This document shows positions 63,489-64,000 of a stretch of DNA of 64,000 nucleotides, one piece after another. Position 1 is the stretch's first letter. Every line of letters starts with the position of its first letter. A model generated the notes under the pieces. That model made no database searches, was not told the DNA's origin, and was given only the letters and a program-made list of their open reading frames with translations. Source of the DNA: Pseudomonas sp. MAG733B (GTDB lineage: Bacteria > Pseudomonadota > Gammaproteobacteria > Pseudomonadales > Pseudomonadaceae); contig NZ_CP145732.1 in assembly GCF_036884845.1 (NCBI RefSeq), positions 1,860,001 to 1,924,000 of the forward strand, written 5' to 3'. A program made the translations under genes and the position numbers.

Positions 63489-64000
63489 ATGGAATTAATG
63501 GCAAACGCAGCATTGATCATCATCGATCAACAGAAAGGCATCCTTCACCCCAGGCTCGGCCGCCGGAACAATCCCGAGGCCGAGGAACGCATGCTGGAAC
63601 TGCTGGGCCATTGGCGGCGCAACGGGCGGCCGATCGTTCATGTGCAGCATCTGTCGAGATCGGAAGACTCAGTGTTCTGGCCACAGCAGTCGGGCGTGGA
63701 GTTTCAGGAACGATTTCTGCCATTGCCGGGTGAGCATCTGATTCAAAAACAGGTGCCGGATGCGTTTTGTTCGACGGGGCTGGAGGCTCTGTTGCGCGAG
63801 GCGGGGATCGGGCAATTGATCATCGTTGGCGTGGCGATCCACAACTCGGTGGAATCCACGGCGCGCACGGCGGGCAACCTGGGGTTCGATACCTGGGTGG
63901 TCGAGGATGCGTGCTTTACCTTCGACAAGGCTGACTTTTTCGGGCATGCCCGCTCAGCTGAAGAGGTGCAAGGGATGTCGCTGGGGAATTTGCATGGGGA
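63489..64000 (+). CDS. Isochorismatase-fold hydrolase (3' end outside window)
   Basis: The frame runs open from ATG 63489 to the window end, about 170 residues visible. AGGGAG lies 8 bases before the start; ATG 63498 is an alternative. Isochorismatase/cysteine-hydrolase fold: catalytic Asp in ALIIIDQQKGI (about 13), Lys in HLIQKQVPDAF (about 89), and the loop VGVAIHNSVESTARTAGNLGF (about 116-136) that normally carries the nucleophilic Cys. Here that position appears as Ser (HNS for HNC). The C-terminal ACFTFDK follows. Substrate unknown. Confidence 0.85.
   Translation, partial: MELMANAALIIIDQQKGILHPRLGRRNNPEAEERMLELLGHWRRNGRPIVHVQHLSRSEDSVFWPQQSGVEFQERFLPLPGEHLIQKQVPDAFCSTGLEALLREAGIGQLIIVGVAIHNSVESTARTAGNLGFDTWVVEDACFTFDKADFFGHARSAEEVQGMSLGNLHG

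Overview
The window is ordinary chromosome of a Pseudomonas, most likely of the P. fluorescens group. Three things point there: the order surE-pcm-nlpD-rpoS-rsmZ-fdxA-mutS-(tailocin)-cinA-recA-recX; a GacA-type upstream site followed by a GGA-rich RsmZ RNA; and many paired inverted REP sequences (REPINs) built on cores such as GTGGGAGCGGGCTTGCTCGC. No integrase, transposase, capsid gene or CRISPR array was seen.

Layout. 1-5.3 kb: truD (5' end cut), surE, pcm, nlpD, rpoS, rsmZ and fdxA, the stress and stationary-phase block, with a PsrA-type palindrome inside nlpD. 5.4-8.0 kb: mutS. 8.2-22.6 kb: a complete P2-like R-type tailocin (headless contractile phage tail bacteriocin) with a RecA-cleavable type repressor, holin, collar, baseplate/spike, fibre and chaperone, sheath, tube, frameshifted E/E', tape measure, U, X, D, endolysin and nested spanins. 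22.7-24.8 kb: cinA, LexA-controlled recA, and recX. 24.9-36.5 kb: housekeeping and regulatory genes (LOG protein, tapT-like, erdR-like, dgkA, finR/fpr, trmO, rhlG, a pseudouridine synthase, rimO). 36.8-43.2 kb: kup, an orphan antitoxin with a decayed RelE-like toxin, and a phosphatidylglycerol aminoacylation/hydrolysis pair. 43.5-45.2 kb: two initiator tRNA genes and LexA-controlled dinB. 45.4-53.5 kb: a lipoprotein, proS, an AmpG-like permease, an alkyltransferase-like protein, a DUF481 protein, a cold-shock protein, dcd and small unknowns. 53.6-57.8 kb: the aot arginine/ornithine uptake operon. 58-60.7 kb: a DNA ligase/exonuclease pair. 60.9-64 kb: an acylase lipoprotein and a cut isochorismatase-fold gene.

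The most interesting part is tailocin control. Four copies of the 14-bp dyad ATGCA-N4-TGCAT occur only around the repressor start and around a sigma70-like promoter ahead of the structural genes, so they look like the repressor's operators. Between that promoter and the holin is a leader of about 340 nt with two tandem tiny ORFs and a strong intrinsic terminator that the second ORF would be translated through. Two further same-strand terminators lie between the fibre chaperone and the sheath. Three terminators inside one operon, with no obvious internal promoter, suggest a conditional read-through (attenuation or antitermination) layer on top of SOS derepression. That is inference from sequence and has not been tested.
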